In this document: piece by piece, positions 41,758 through 50,126 of the stretch | Layout of the letters: every line of letters starts with the position of its first letter | How positions within the stretch are numbered: the stretch's first letter is position 1 | From: Clostridiales bacterium | GTDB lineage: Bacteria > Bacillota > Clostridia > Saccharofermentanales > Saccharofermentanaceae | Direction of reading: 5' to 3' | NCBI GenBank assembly: GCA_017428545.1 | Contig: JAFRQR010000012.1 | Location: 1 to 63,150, forward strand | DNA: 63,150 nt | Program-made: the position numbers and the translations under genes | Notes under the pieces: model-generated | Databases searched by the model: none | Told to the model about the DNA's origin: nothing | What the model saw: only the letters and a program-made list of their open reading frames with translations

Positions 41758-41813
41758 ATACTCATGAGTATTATACTTATAAGTAGTTTACAATCAAGAT
41801 GATCATCTGTCAA
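41758..41813 (-). promoter_or_regulatory. ATPase promoter with tandem palindromes
   Basis: Minus strand TTGACA (41808-41813), 17 bases, TAAACT (41785-41790). Two perfect palindromes follow downstream: TACTTATAAGTA (41774-41785) and ATACTCATGAGTAT (41758-41771), 15 bases centre to centre. They are likely operators, possibly for autoregulation. Confidence 0.65.
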
Positions 41814-42013
41814 CGTTGTTCGAATGTATCCCGTTTTTATATGTGATGAGATCGATCGCTGTCATGAGTAAAAATTTTACTTTACAAATAGTACAAGAGA
41901 TTCTCTTATATGGCAAAAAACCGGTTACACAGCGCAACAACTTCTTCTGAAGTATCGTCTTATTTACATGGAAAGATGTACCACATAAAAGATACATGAA
42001 GAGGGAGTGCCGT

Positions 42014-42766
42014 ATGAGAGAGTCAGTAGTAAGATTGATCGCATTGGTTTCATTGGCCGCATGTACACTGTCAAGTGCAACAGGATGCAAGAATAAGAAG
42101 AAAAGTGCTTTTCCGGAGGAAGACTCGTTCACCACTTATACGATTCCGGTCGAGGACAGGAAAGCGGAAGCAACGAAACCCGTCCCGATCCTTGCGGACG
42201 AATCCACATTTAAAGCCAACCTCCACGCTGTTCTGGACGACTTCACGTTTCTCCCGGCAGATGACGAGAAGCTGATCGAACACTATTCGTGTCCGGCGGA
42301 CAACATGTTCGGGCTGAAAGAGATCTATGTTTATGAGAATACGGTCATCATGTATTTCGATCAGAAAACATTCGACTCGATCGACACGCTATATAACTTC
42401 GACAGAAATCCCGAATGGGCAACGAGCTGGGAGGAAGACTATTATAAGGAAGCCGTGGCCAGACAATTCGAGGAAAGCAATACTGACGGCTGGGCAACGA
42501 CGGTCTCCGGCAAGGACCGGATATGTATCGTTAAGACCTTCTATTCCGAAGAGAAAAAGAAAGAAATCGAGAAAGAGCCAGAGAGTTATTTCGGAAGAGG
42601 ATTCATCTCCATTCTGGGAAGAGATATTGACTTCAATGACGGAGATATCAGCTTGTACTACAGGGAAGAATTCAACTATGACATCACCCGGGAACACCGG
42701 CAGGAATATGATTCAAAATCAGGAAAATGGAGCGAAGAAGATTTAAATGAGTTCTTCTGGAACTAA
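42014..42766 (+). CDS. Lipoprotein of unknown function
   Basis: 250 residues from ATG 42014 with GAGGGAG upstream. The signal ends LSSATGC (Cys25), then NKKK. The mature part is acidic, alpha/beta, with FLPADDEKLIEHYSCPADNM and a C-terminal DYESKS-like polar end. Family not recognised. It stands alone, divergent from the ATPase, and ends in a stem of the CCCCGACACC type. It carries one copy of the GAAAAGCACY word just after the lipobox. Confidence 0.7.
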   Translation: MRESVVRLIALVSLAACTLSSATGCKNKKKSAFPEEDSFTTYTIPVEDRKAEATKPVPILADESTFKANLHAVLDDFTFLPADDEKLIEHYSCPADNMFGLKEIYVYENTVIMYFDQKTFDSIDTLYNFDRNPEWATSWEEDYYKEAVARQFEESNTDGWATTVSGKDRICIVKTFYSEEKKKEIEKEPESYFGRGFISILGRDIDFNDGDISLYYREEFNYDITREHRQEYDSKSGKWSEEDLNEFFWN

Positions 42767-42771
42767 GAAAA

Positions 42772-42800
42772 GACCCCGACACCACAACGGTTTCGGAGTC
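42772..42800 (+). terminator. Terminator-like stem
   Basis: GACCCCGACACC, loop ACAAC, GGTTTCGGAGTC. The T tract is weak (CATATTTATAG). It is related to the stems after the two tRNA-Thr sites. Confidence 0.55.
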
Positions 42801-42965
42801 CATATTTATAGAAAGCACATATAGTTTGTGTAGTAGCCAATATTAGTGGACATGTAGCAGTCCGATTTTTGCGGTAAAATTGAGGTAAGCTATCTGGTAC
42901 GAAGTCCGATGTGAAAGAATGGAATACATTTTGATCACATTGACTATCACTATGAGGATTTAACG

Positions 42966-43466
42966 ATGGAAGAGAAATACCATGTAAAACTATCCGTACT
43001 TCTGGAGTCGTTGGAGTATTGCTCCGACGTTGATTCAGATGGATACTATGTCGTTAGGACTACCGGCGAAATCATCAAGTATGGCGAAGATCTGTCAGAT
43101 GAGTATAGCGGAGAAGATGATGTCTGGGATTTTCTGAAAGCAAACGAGTGTATTCATTTGCCTACCCTGAATAATCTGGAAAAAGCGTCTCCGAACTGGA
43201 ACAGAGATGTCACATATAGATATATCGACGAGAAGATAGCAGATACGAAGCAAAAGAAACTCCTGACGAAAGCGTACACTTCCATATTCGGCAACCGTAT
43301 CCTCCCCGCCTTTCCGGGCAGCACCAAGTTCCGCACGGAACTTACGAAGCTCGGGCGTAAAGAGGAATGGGATCAGTTTGTAAAAGATGCTTACGCGGCC
43401 CGTCAGTTGGATTTCATTACCACGTGGTGCAAGGAAAACAGTGTAGCGATCATACACGACACATAG
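42966..43466 (+). CDS. Cytoplasmic protein, possibly UPF0158-like
   Basis: 166 residues. The N-terminus (KLSVLLESLEYCSDVDSDGYYVVRTTGEIIKYG) has the pattern of UPF0158 proteins, which begin with a substrate-like strand and a TGE turn. The middle holds AYTSIFGNRILPAFPG; the end is DAYAARQLDFITTWCKENSV. No signal peptide. It is monocistronic between two gaps. The family call is tentative. Confidence 0.5.
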   Translation: MEEKYHVKLSVLLESLEYCSDVDSDGYYVVRTTGEIIKYGEDLSDEYSGEDDVWDFLKANECIHLPTLNNLEKASPNWNRDVTYRYIDEKIADTKQKKLLTKAYTSIFGNRILPAFPGSTKFRTELTKLGRKEEWDQFVKDAYAARQLDFITTWCKENSVAIIHDT

Positions 43467-43517
43467 CAGATCCTCAGAACAGTTTACTCGCGATATACCA
43501 TGCGATCACGGCGAGTA

Positions 43518-44045
43518 TCAGCCGGCATAGAACTTACCGAACAGCCAGATGAGTCCGAAGAAGATCGCAAACGACATGACCAAGTACAAAAGTAATCCGA
43601 TAAAATGAGTCTTCGTTTTGCTGTCTATATCATATAAGGGAAGATTATCTTCCGGATGATCCGGATCATAGCATATGGTCTGGTGCTCTCTGTTTGCGCG
43701 TTTCCAGGAACCATACCCCTGTCCCGTATAAGTCATCCCGCCGACATCGAACTCATAGTAAATGACGGTTCCACGGGAATTAGTATGCTTATCCCCGTCT
43801 TCATCTTCGGTCTCATATGTATCCTCGTAATGGCTTGTGATCCGGCCTTCCGCCCTTCCGGTAAGATGAGCCAGCTGCTTTCTGGCGCGAAGTTTCCTGG
43901 GGATCGAGTTTATCTCCACGGAAAGATATAATCCGATCGTCGCACCGACGACAAAAATGATCGCGGATTTCACATCATGCATCAATTCCATGCCATAGAA
44001 TTTCACGACGATTCCCAAAACGACACAATACAGAATAATAAACAT
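43518..44045 (-). CDS. Small membrane protein, DUF3592-like
   Basis: 175 residues. Two N-terminal membrane segments, a soluble loop with IYYEFDVGGMTYTGQGYGSW and YDPDHPEDN, then one C-terminal membrane segment (FIGLLLYLVMSFAIFFGLIWLF). The loop resembles DUF3592 domains. AAGGATT precedes the ATG. It lies 10 bases after the zinc-ribbon gene and is surely co-transcribed with it. Confidence 0.6.
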   Translation of the reverse strand: MFIILYCVVLGIVVKFYGMELMHDVKSAIIFVVGATIGLYLSVEINSIPRKLRARKQLAHLTGRAEGRITSHYEDTYETEDEDGDKHTNSRGTVIYYEFDVGGMTYTGQGYGSWKRANREHQTICYDPDHPEDNLPLYDIDSKTKTHFIGLLLYLVMSFAIFFGLIWLFGKFYAG

Positions 44046-44055
44046 AATCCTTACC

Positions 44056-45618
44056 TCACCTGTTGTAGCCGCTCTTTAAGTCAGTGATCGTGACGTATAT
44101 CATCAGAACAGCGAGCGCGATAATAACGAACGCCCAGAAAAGACGCTTGAGCGCATATTTCTTTCCGACGTTTTTAACATCCTGAATGATCCAGTCATCT
44201 TCTGCCGGCGGGCACTCCGTACCGCAGTACGGGCAGTTCTTCGACTTAAAAGAATTGAAGCTGGCGCCGCATGAAGGGCACTGGATCTTCGCGATCGAGA
44301 AGTTCGTCGAGAACGGAACATCGGTCCTTCTTGCGGCCGTGATCTGATAGACCTCGCTTTTTACTTTGAGCCGGTCGCCCATATCCCGCGTAGTATCCAC
44401 AAACACATCGCCCGTGACATAGACGTTATTATTCTCCACTTTGATCTTCTTACAGGACATCCACCCGTGGAAGGTACAGTCGACCACATCATCAAGATCC
44501 GACCCGAGTTCTTTTACCGCATTAAAAGGAAGGCTCTCGCGGTTATCGGAGAACACCAGGATCCGGAAAAGTGTCGTGATCTTCGAAGAGAAAGTTTCGA
44601 AGGTATATGCCGGGCTGATCGCCGACATCTTCGCCGCGAATCTCTTTCGGGAGCTTCCGACGGAAAGCGCGGCCGGAGTTTCTTTTCCAAGTGTCTTGAA
44701 TCCCGCAAAGAAGAGCGAAAGGAACCATACGAAGTATCCGATGATCGGGCTTGCAACGATCATGGTAACGATATACGCGATGACACGCTGAAGCGACGGA
44801 ACCACCCAATTCTCGGGTGTATAGGTACTTATCATACTGTGACTCGCACTGGGATCCTGCAACACGATCGGCGCAAACAGAATGAGCGTAACGGGCAGAG
44901 AACAAAGTCCGTATCGGGTCACTGTCTTCCAGATCGGATCCGTACTTACGCCCGGGTCCGGAACGAAGAAATAGTTACCTACCTTCGGATAGAGTTCGGT
45001 CATCTGAAAAGATGTGCCGCATTGGCTGCATCCTTCCTGCAGTTCCCGGATCGTGGACACCGCGCCGCAGTTCGGACAGCAGTAGGTATCCCCGCTGACA
45101 TCTTCGCCGTTTCTGACATCGATGACCGTTTCACAGATCGACTGCGGGTCTTTTCTCTTAAACGTCTTCATGCCAGATCTCTCGGCGGTCTTCTTATGGT
45201 TGATATATCCGACGGACCACGACGTCTCGTAGTGGCCGTCCTGCCAGGAACGCACGTTATTCACCGCGCTTCGCACAGGTTTTTTGCCCGGATCGAATTC
45301 TTCCGTAAAGCGGATATTCTTTCTTGCGATACGGTCTCTTTGAAGTTCCAGGCAATACCGGAGTTCTCGATCCGCCGACATCACCTTCGCGCCCGGCTCC
45401 ATCGCGTGTCCTAATTCTTCGCGAAAAGCACCTGCCACGGCAGCTCTTGCTGCCTGCCGGTCAACTGTGCTCCCTCCGGAAGATGCCAGAGCGATGGCTT
45501 CTTCTTCGGACAGTCCTCCTGCCAGCGCGATGGCTTCTTCCTCAGTCCGATAATTCGGAGATGAAGCGATGATCTGCTCCAGTTCTTTTTCCTGATTCTG
45601 ATTATTCTCTGAACACAT
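44056..45618 (-). CDS. Membrane protein with two zinc ribbons
   Basis: 520 residues. The N-terminal 50 residues contain a repeated SEEEAIALA motif. The first zinc ribbon is CCPNCGAVSTIRELQEGCSQC (about 180-200). Two membrane regions follow (LPVTLILFAPIV; IVTMIVASPIIGYFVWFLSLFF). A soluble TIM44-like or adaptor-like part comes next, then a second ribbon (CPSCGASFNSFKSKNCPYC) and a final membrane segment. It may be a membrane scaffold; no enzyme motif was seen. Confidence 0.6.
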   Translation of the reverse strand: MCSENNQNQEKELEQIIASSPNYRTEEEAIALAGGLSEEEAIALASSGGSTVDRQAARAAVAGAFREELGHAMEPGAKVMSADRELRYCLELQRDRIARKNIRFTEEFDPGKKPVRSAVNNVRSWQDGHYETSWSVGYINHKKTAERSGMKTFKRKDPQSICETVIDVRNGEDVSGDTYCCPNCGAVSTIRELQEGCSQCGTSFQMTELYPKVGNYFFVPDPGVSTDPIWKTVTRYGLCSLPVTLILFAPIVLQDPSASHSMISTYTPENWVVPSLQRVIAYIVTMIVASPIIGYFVWFLSLFFAGFKTLGKETPAALSVGSSRKRFAAKMSAISPAYTFETFSSKITTLFRILVFSDNRESLPFNAVKELGSDLDDVVDCTFHGWMSCKKIKVENNNVYVTGDVFVDTTRDMGDRLKVKSEVYQITAARRTDVPFSTNFSIAKIQCPSCGASFNSFKSKNCPYCGTECPPAEDDWIIQDVKNVGKKYALKRLFWAFVIIALAVLMIYVTITDLKSGYNR

Positions 45619-45825
45619 ACCTTACTCTCCTGATCTTCTGTAATGGTGAGATCAAACAACCCATATTCATTTTATCATGTGTTTGACCTCTTCTACTTAC
45701 TAGACAATTGAAGAAGGGAAATTATTGGCTATTTGCGGAATATTTTTTTCAAAACCTGCCATTTCCATGAATACTCTACTTTCATAAGGATCATTGTTAT
45801 ACTGTTTTTGTGAAAAATGAATATT

Positions 45826-45845
45826 TTTCTCTACCCACCCAATAA
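45826..45845 (+). promoter_or_regulatory. Shared block upstream of tethered sigma gene 1
   Basis: TTTCTCTACCCACCCAATAA. The paralogous gene has the same block (TTTCTCTAACCACCCAATAA on minus, 49144-49163) at a similar distance; both are followed by AGATGCGGATAT and GGAGGCA. It is a likely sigma-specific or autoregulated promoter. Confidence 0.45.
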
Positions 45846-45899
45846 TCTGTGTCCCTCAATTGTTTAATGAGTAGATGCGGATATGAAGGAGGCAATAAA

Positions 45900-47411
45900 A
45901 TGACACAGAAAGAACTCGAAAAGATCTACAACGAAGGCTATCGTGCCGTGTACTGGACCGCTATGGCTCTTCTTAAGAATGAAGCCGATGCCGAGGATGT
46001 CGTACAGGATACATTCGTTTCCTTTATCGAATCTTACGGGAACATCGAGGACACGACCAAAGTCGTCGCTCTTCTTAAGAAGATCGCGGCCAATAAGAGC
46101 CTGAACCGTCTGAAGTCGGTAAGGACCGAGAACGTCGATGACGAGGTCCTGGAAAACCTCGAGACGGTCCCGGAAGATTTTCTTCCGGATTCGATCGTAG
46201 AATCGGATGCGATGCGTAAAATCGTTATGGATATTATCGAGAATTCTCTGTCAGAAGATGTCAGAAGAACGATCATCTTATTCTACTTTGACGAGATGAG
46301 CACAAAAGAGATCTCGGATCTTCTCGGAGTTCCTCAGGGAACCGTTCTCTGGCGTCTGAATTTTGCCAGAAAAAAGATCAAAAAGGAGGTAGAGAAATAT
46401 GAAGAAGAAAGTAACACGAAGCTGTTTGGTATGCCGCTGCCGTTCTTAACGAAGCTTTTTGCAAAAGAAGCCGAGCAGGTAACGATCAAACCTATGCCCG
46501 CTTCATTACTTCACCTGTCCGCATCTTCATCTATCAAGGCTGCTTCCGCGGAAGCAGGGAAAAAGATCGCTTCTGAAGCGGTCAGGAAAGGAACAGGTAT
46601 TATGATCAAGAAAGTAATTATCGCTTTAGTAGCCGTACTGGCAGCAGGTGCTGTGGCCGGCATGATCTATTTAAATACAAATCAGAAAACAGACAAGGAT
46701 ACGGAAGTTTCGAAAAAAGAAACAACGGAAGCCACTACGGAAGAAACAACCGAAAAGATCCCAGAAGAGAGCACGGATGTCGTGGTGGAAAGCACCACGG
46801 AAAATACAACTTCCGAACCGGTTGCAACGACTACCGAACCGGTAGACGAGGAATCCGAGGATGTAATTGCCTATCCTAACGGCGGACAGGAAAATGCGTC
46901 CGGTACCGTTTTCATTTCCTTCGAAGGAAAGAGCGCAGATGAGATCAGGGAAAATATTATCGAGATCTCCCGGACGACAAAAGATGCCACTCCGGAGAAT
47001 TTCCCGGAGCGCTGTATGGTATATCCAATCGATTATTCGTACAGCGATGAAGCAGACGAAATGATATTTTATTACTGGCATCTGAGATTGCAGGAAGGTG
47101 CGGAAGGAATAGATCATGTCAACGTCTACATTGTCCGCAACGACGATGGTTCACTGAATATGGCCAGCCGTGCCAGTGTGATCCTCACTTGCCAAAACAG
47201 GGAAAGATGGGAAGAACTATATAACACTTCCTGTGATGCCCTCATGCAGCTCACAGGCTGTAATTCGCTCATGAAGTCCGGATCAGGTGACGGTGAGGCT
47301 TCCCACTACTTGACATACTTTGTTGCCAAAGACTTTGATGAAAACGGGAACTTTAAACTTCATGTGGAGATCCCTCTGATAGATCCGGAAGACGTGCAAA
47401 ACGAAGCATAA
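45900..47411 (+). CDS. ECF sigma factor fused to membrane anchor and ectodomain (copy 1)
   Basis: 503 residues from ATG 45900 (GAAGGAGG upstream). Sigma region 2 at about 10-70, region 4 at 110-160 (STKEISDLLGVPQGTVLWRLNFARKK split by eye), a 75-residue conserved linker, one membrane segment at 238-257, a Thr/Glu-rich spacer and an ectodomain of about 160 residues. A sigma factor held to the membrane in one chain should need proteolysis for release, so anti-sigma and sigma functions look merged. Copy 2 lies opposite at 47568. Confidence 0.85.
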   Translation: MTQKELEKIYNEGYRAVYWTAMALLKNEADAEDVVQDTFVSFIESYGNIEDTTKVVALLKKIAANKSLNRLKSVRTENVDDEVLENLETVPEDFLPDSIVESDAMRKIVMDIIENSLSEDVRRTIILFYFDEMSTKEISDLLGVPQGTVLWRLNFARKKIKKEVEKYEEESNTKLFGMPLPFLTKLFAKEAEQVTIKPMPASLLHLSASSSIKAASAEAGKKIASEAVRKGTGIMIKKVIIALVAVLAAGAVAGMIYLNTNQKTDKDTEVSKKETTEATTEETTEKIPEESTDVVVESTTENTTSEPVATTTEPVDEESEDVIAYPNGGQENASGTVFISFEGKSADEIRENIIEISRTTKDATPENFPERCMVYPIDYSYSDEADEMIFYYWHLRLQEGAEGIDHVNVYIVRNDDGSLNMASRASVILTCQNRERWEELYNTSCDALMQLTGCNSLMKSGSGDGEASHYLTYFVAKDFDENGNFKLHVEIPLIDPEDVQNEA

Positions 47412-47432
47412 TTTGTCTTAACGGCAGATAAT

Positions 47433-47510
47433 TTGTTCCACCAAAAATACCAGACATCAAAAAACGGACCGGCTCGCAGCCGGTCCGTTGACGATCTGGT
47501 ATTTTCTTGT
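47433..47510 (-). pseudogene. Relic of a DUF4253 gene 3' end
   Basis: The block matches the last 70 bases of the DUF4253 gene at 49261 (ATACCAG, AACGGA, GGCTCGC, GACG, TCTGGTATTTT in order), but the reading frame is shifted and stopped. It is the tail of a lost copy, now reused as a hairpin between convergent genes. Confidence 0.55.
47457..47489 (-). terminator. Terminator of tethered sigma gene 2
   Basis: Perfect 12-bp stem AACGGACCGGCT, loop, AGCCGGTCCGTT, followed on the minus strand by a run of T. It lies between the ends of two convergent genes. Confidence 0.75.
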
Positions 47511-47567
47511 CCTGATCAAAGCCGCACCGTCATCAAAGCGCCCGGTGCCGTCCATACATTTCGGATC

Positions 47568-49091
47568 TTATTTCCACCACTTAATGGTCGAAGAAACAGA
47601 GATATCATAATAGACGTTATCTTCCGACATTTCCCATCTATTGTATGAGATAGTATGTGCACATTCATCATTTATTCTGATCAGGTATCCACGATCATGA
47701 GGATTTTCAGGGTCAATCTCATTCACGTCTTTGATGTACGAGTATTCACCTTGAGTGTAGTATGCAACAAATGCGTCAACGATGGCATCCGCCGTCTCCT
47801 GATCACGAACCGAACAACCCAGGAAGAAGTGCGTCTGCTGATTCGAATCAAAATCATACTGACTGATAATTATACCCGTAATGCAATCTCCTTTTCCGGT
47901 AAAAACGGCATCATACTTGCCATACCAATAGAAACTGAGAGAATTCTCATATCTGTCAGTCCTATCGATAGGATTCTTCAAGTAAGATTCAAAATCGTCC
48001 ATAGATCCATTCGGAATCGAAAATGCGGCTTCCTGATAATACACATACAGTGCAACAAAGTCTTCGGCGGACAGATCATCAATCGGGTAATGGATCCGAT
48101 CATCCTCTGTCTGCGAAACAGTCGGATCGGTGCTTTCCGACGGGTCGATCACCTCGGAAACATCCGAAATTACCGGGCTGATCCCGCTGTCAGCGGGATC
48201 TTCGGTCGCTTTCTTATCCTTATCTTTATCGACCTCTTTCTTTTTCTTCTGGTCCTTGTCTTTTTTACTGGAGGTCACCCTTGTTTCCGGAGTATTGTTC
48301 TTGTCGTCATTGACTTTATAGAGAATTAAGGCGGTAACAGCGCCAATGGACAAAACTGCCGCACAAATAAATATAATAATCTTCTTCATCGTAAAACCTG
48401 TTCCTTTCCTGACCGCCTCTGCGGCGATCTGTTTCCCTGCTTCCGTAGAAGCAGCCTCAGATGATGCGGATAACAGGTTATAAAGACCGGCAGGCATGGG
48501 CCTTAACGGCACCTGCTCGGATTCTGCTGTAAACAGCTGGGTTAAGAATGGCAGCGGCACGGCAAACAGCTTCGTGTTACTCTCTTCTTCATATTTCTCT
48601 ACCTCCTTCTTGATTTTGTTCCTGGCAAAATTCAGACGCCACAAAACCGTTCCCTGAGGAATGCCCAGAGCTTCGGAGATCTCCTTGGTACTCATCTCGT
48701 CGAAGTAGAATAAGATGATCGTTCTTCTGACATCTTCTGACAGGGTCTTTTCGATGATGTCCATAATGATCTTTCTCATCGCTTCCGATTCGACAAGGGA
48801 GTCCGGCAGGAAGTTTTCCGGAACCGTTTCGATGTTTTCAAGAACTTCGTCGTCCACATTGACCGTCTTTGTCAGTTTGATCCGGTCAAGGCACTTATTG
48901 GCCGCAGTCTTTTTCAGCCAGGAAGTGACCTTGCTCTTATCCTTGATCGTGTCGTAGGACTTGATCAGGGTGAGGAAAGTTTCCTGCACGATGTCCTCTG
49001 CATCGGCCTCATTTTTCAGAAGAGACATGGCCGTCCAGTACACCGCGCGGTAAGACTCCGTGTAGATTTTTTCGAGTTCTTGATTCGTCAT
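47568..49091 (-). CDS. ECF sigma factor fused to membrane anchor and ectodomain (copy 2)
   Basis: 507 residues. The sigma part and the linker are very close to copy 1: YRAVYWTAMSLLKNEADAED, EMSTKEISEALGIPQGTVLW, YEEESNTKLF, PMPAGL, AVRKGTG. The membrane segment is at about 237-258; it is followed by a Lys/Asp/Glu linker and an ectodomain unlike that of copy 1 (VFTGKGDCITGIIISQYDF). The conserved inside and different outside suggest the same promoters with two external signals. AAGGAGG precedes the ATG. Confidence 0.85.
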   Translation of the reverse strand: MTNQELEKIYTESYRAVYWTAMSLLKNEADAEDIVQETFLTLIKSYDTIKDKSKVTSWLKKTAANKCLDRIKLTKTVNVDDEVLENIETVPENFLPDSLVESEAMRKIIMDIIEKTLSEDVRRTIILFYFDEMSTKEISEALGIPQGTVLWRLNFARNKIKKEVEKYEEESNTKLFAVPLPFLTQLFTAESEQVPLRPMPAGLYNLLSASSEAASTEAGKQIAAEAVRKGTGFTMKKIIIFICAAVLSIGAVTALILYKVNDDKNNTPETRVTSSKKDKDQKKKKEVDKDKDKKATEDPADSGISPVISDVSEVIDPSESTDPTVSQTEDDRIHYPIDDLSAEDFVALYVYYQEAAFSIPNGSMDDFESYLKNPIDRTDRYENSLSFYWYGKYDAVFTGKGDCITGIIISQYDFDSNQQTHFFLGCSVRDQETADAIVDAFVAYYTQGEYSYIKDVNEIDPENPHDRGYLIRINDECAHTISYNRWEMSEDNVYYDISVSSTIKWWK

Positions 49092-49143
49092 TTCTGCCTC
49101 CTTGATATCCGCATCTGTCCTATAGACGAATAACGGAAGAGGT

Positions 49144-49163
49144 TTATTGGGTGGTTAGAGAAA
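49144..49163 (-). promoter_or_regulatory. Shared block upstream of tethered sigma gene 2
   Basis: Minus-strand TTTCTCTAACCACCCAATAA, 19 of 20 identical to 45826-45845, about 55 bases from the start codon. Confidence 0.45.
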
Positions 49164-49218
49164 TTTCCTTTTCATTTTATATCTTTTCATGGGAAAATAC
49201 TAACCGCACCAATAAAAA

Positions 49219-49239
49219 AGCAGCCGGGCCGGCTGCTTC
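49219..49239 (-). terminator. Terminator of DUF4253 gene
   Basis: AAGCAGCCG, GGC, CGGCTGCTT with TTTTTTATT following on the minus strand. Confidence 0.8.
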
Positions 49240-49260
49240 AAAGCGCGGTATATATATGTT

Positions 49261-50037
49261 TTAATCCCACCAGAAATACCAGACGTCAGAAACGGAAAGG
49301 CTCGCGGCCAGTTCGCTGACGGTCTGGTATTTTGTGAACTGTTCGACCCGGTCCGGGCAAAAAGCGTAGTGTTCTTTTGCCGCATCGATCGAGCTCTCCT
49401 TTCCGATCGGAGAAGGCACCGTCATTTCGATCGTGTCTAAAGAAACGATGGACGGCACGGCTTCGTATTTTTCATACCAGTATCTGCAGACGGAAATAAC
49501 CTCTTCCTGTTCCGGGCATTCATTCCAGCCGCCGAAAGGAAGATAGGCAAACACTTCCCAGGGATGTGCGACCGGAACCTCGAAAAGAATGATCTCTTCT
49601 GCTTTCGCATTCGCAGCGAAAAGCTCCATGAACGCACCTATCTTCAGCGCTGCCCCGGAGCATTTTCCGATCAGGTTCTCCGCAGGTTCGTTATATTCTT
49701 TTACATAGTCCTGCTCATATTCCCGGAAGCGGTCAGAAAGGAATTTCTTTCCCTTCTCCGACGAAGCCGTAGCCAGAAGTTCCTTCGTAGGAAGCCCCTC
49801 GGAAAAACGCCTCTTCCAGTATTCCAGAAGGCGTTCCGAGGCCGGGACCAGGACCGGCGTGAAGCCCTTTTTCTTTCCCTGGATCACACGATACCGATAG
49901 TAAAGAAGTATCGCATTTTTATCTGTTCCTTCAGGAAAATACACCGCCGGACATGCGATCAGCCCGGCCATTTTCTCGGCCAGACTGCTCCCGTGATTTT
50001 TAGGTACTTTCTTACTTTCTCTTTTTCCGAAAAACAT
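49261..50037 (-). CDS. DUF4253 protein
   Basis: 258 residues. The C-terminal 120 residues are diagnostic: HPWEVFAYLPFGGWNECP, VCRYWYEKYEAVPSIVS, EHYAFCPDRVEQ, VWYFWWD. DUF4253 proteins are small cytoplasmic proteins of unknown function, common next to immunity-type genes. The N-terminal 130 residues hold LLYYRYRVIQGKKKGFTPVLV. Monocistronic. A decayed copy of its 3' end lies at 47433-47510. Confidence 0.8.
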   Translation of the reverse strand: MFFGKRESKKVPKNHGSSLAEKMAGLIACPAVYFPEGTDKNAILLYYRYRVIQGKKKGFTPVLVPASERLLEYWKRRFSEGLPTKELLATASSEKGKKFLSDRFREYEQDYVKEYNEPAENLIGKCSGAALKIGAFMELFAANAKAEEIILFEVPVAHPWEVFAYLPFGGWNECPEQEEVISVCRYWYEKYEAVPSIVSLDTIEMTVPSPIGKESSIDAAKEHYAFCPDRVEQFTKYQTVSELAASLSVSDVWYFWWD

Positions 50038-50126
50038 TATCGGCTTTCTCTCTTTCGATAATAAAAAAATCCTCGATTCAGACTTCCCCCGGAAGTCGAT
50101 TATACCATAGCTAAGCAGTCTCCCGA

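Noticed and set aside
44467..45414. Open frame of about 315 codons on the plus strand
   Set aside because: Antisense of the zinc-ribbon membrane protein. Arg/His-rich composition and no start signal.
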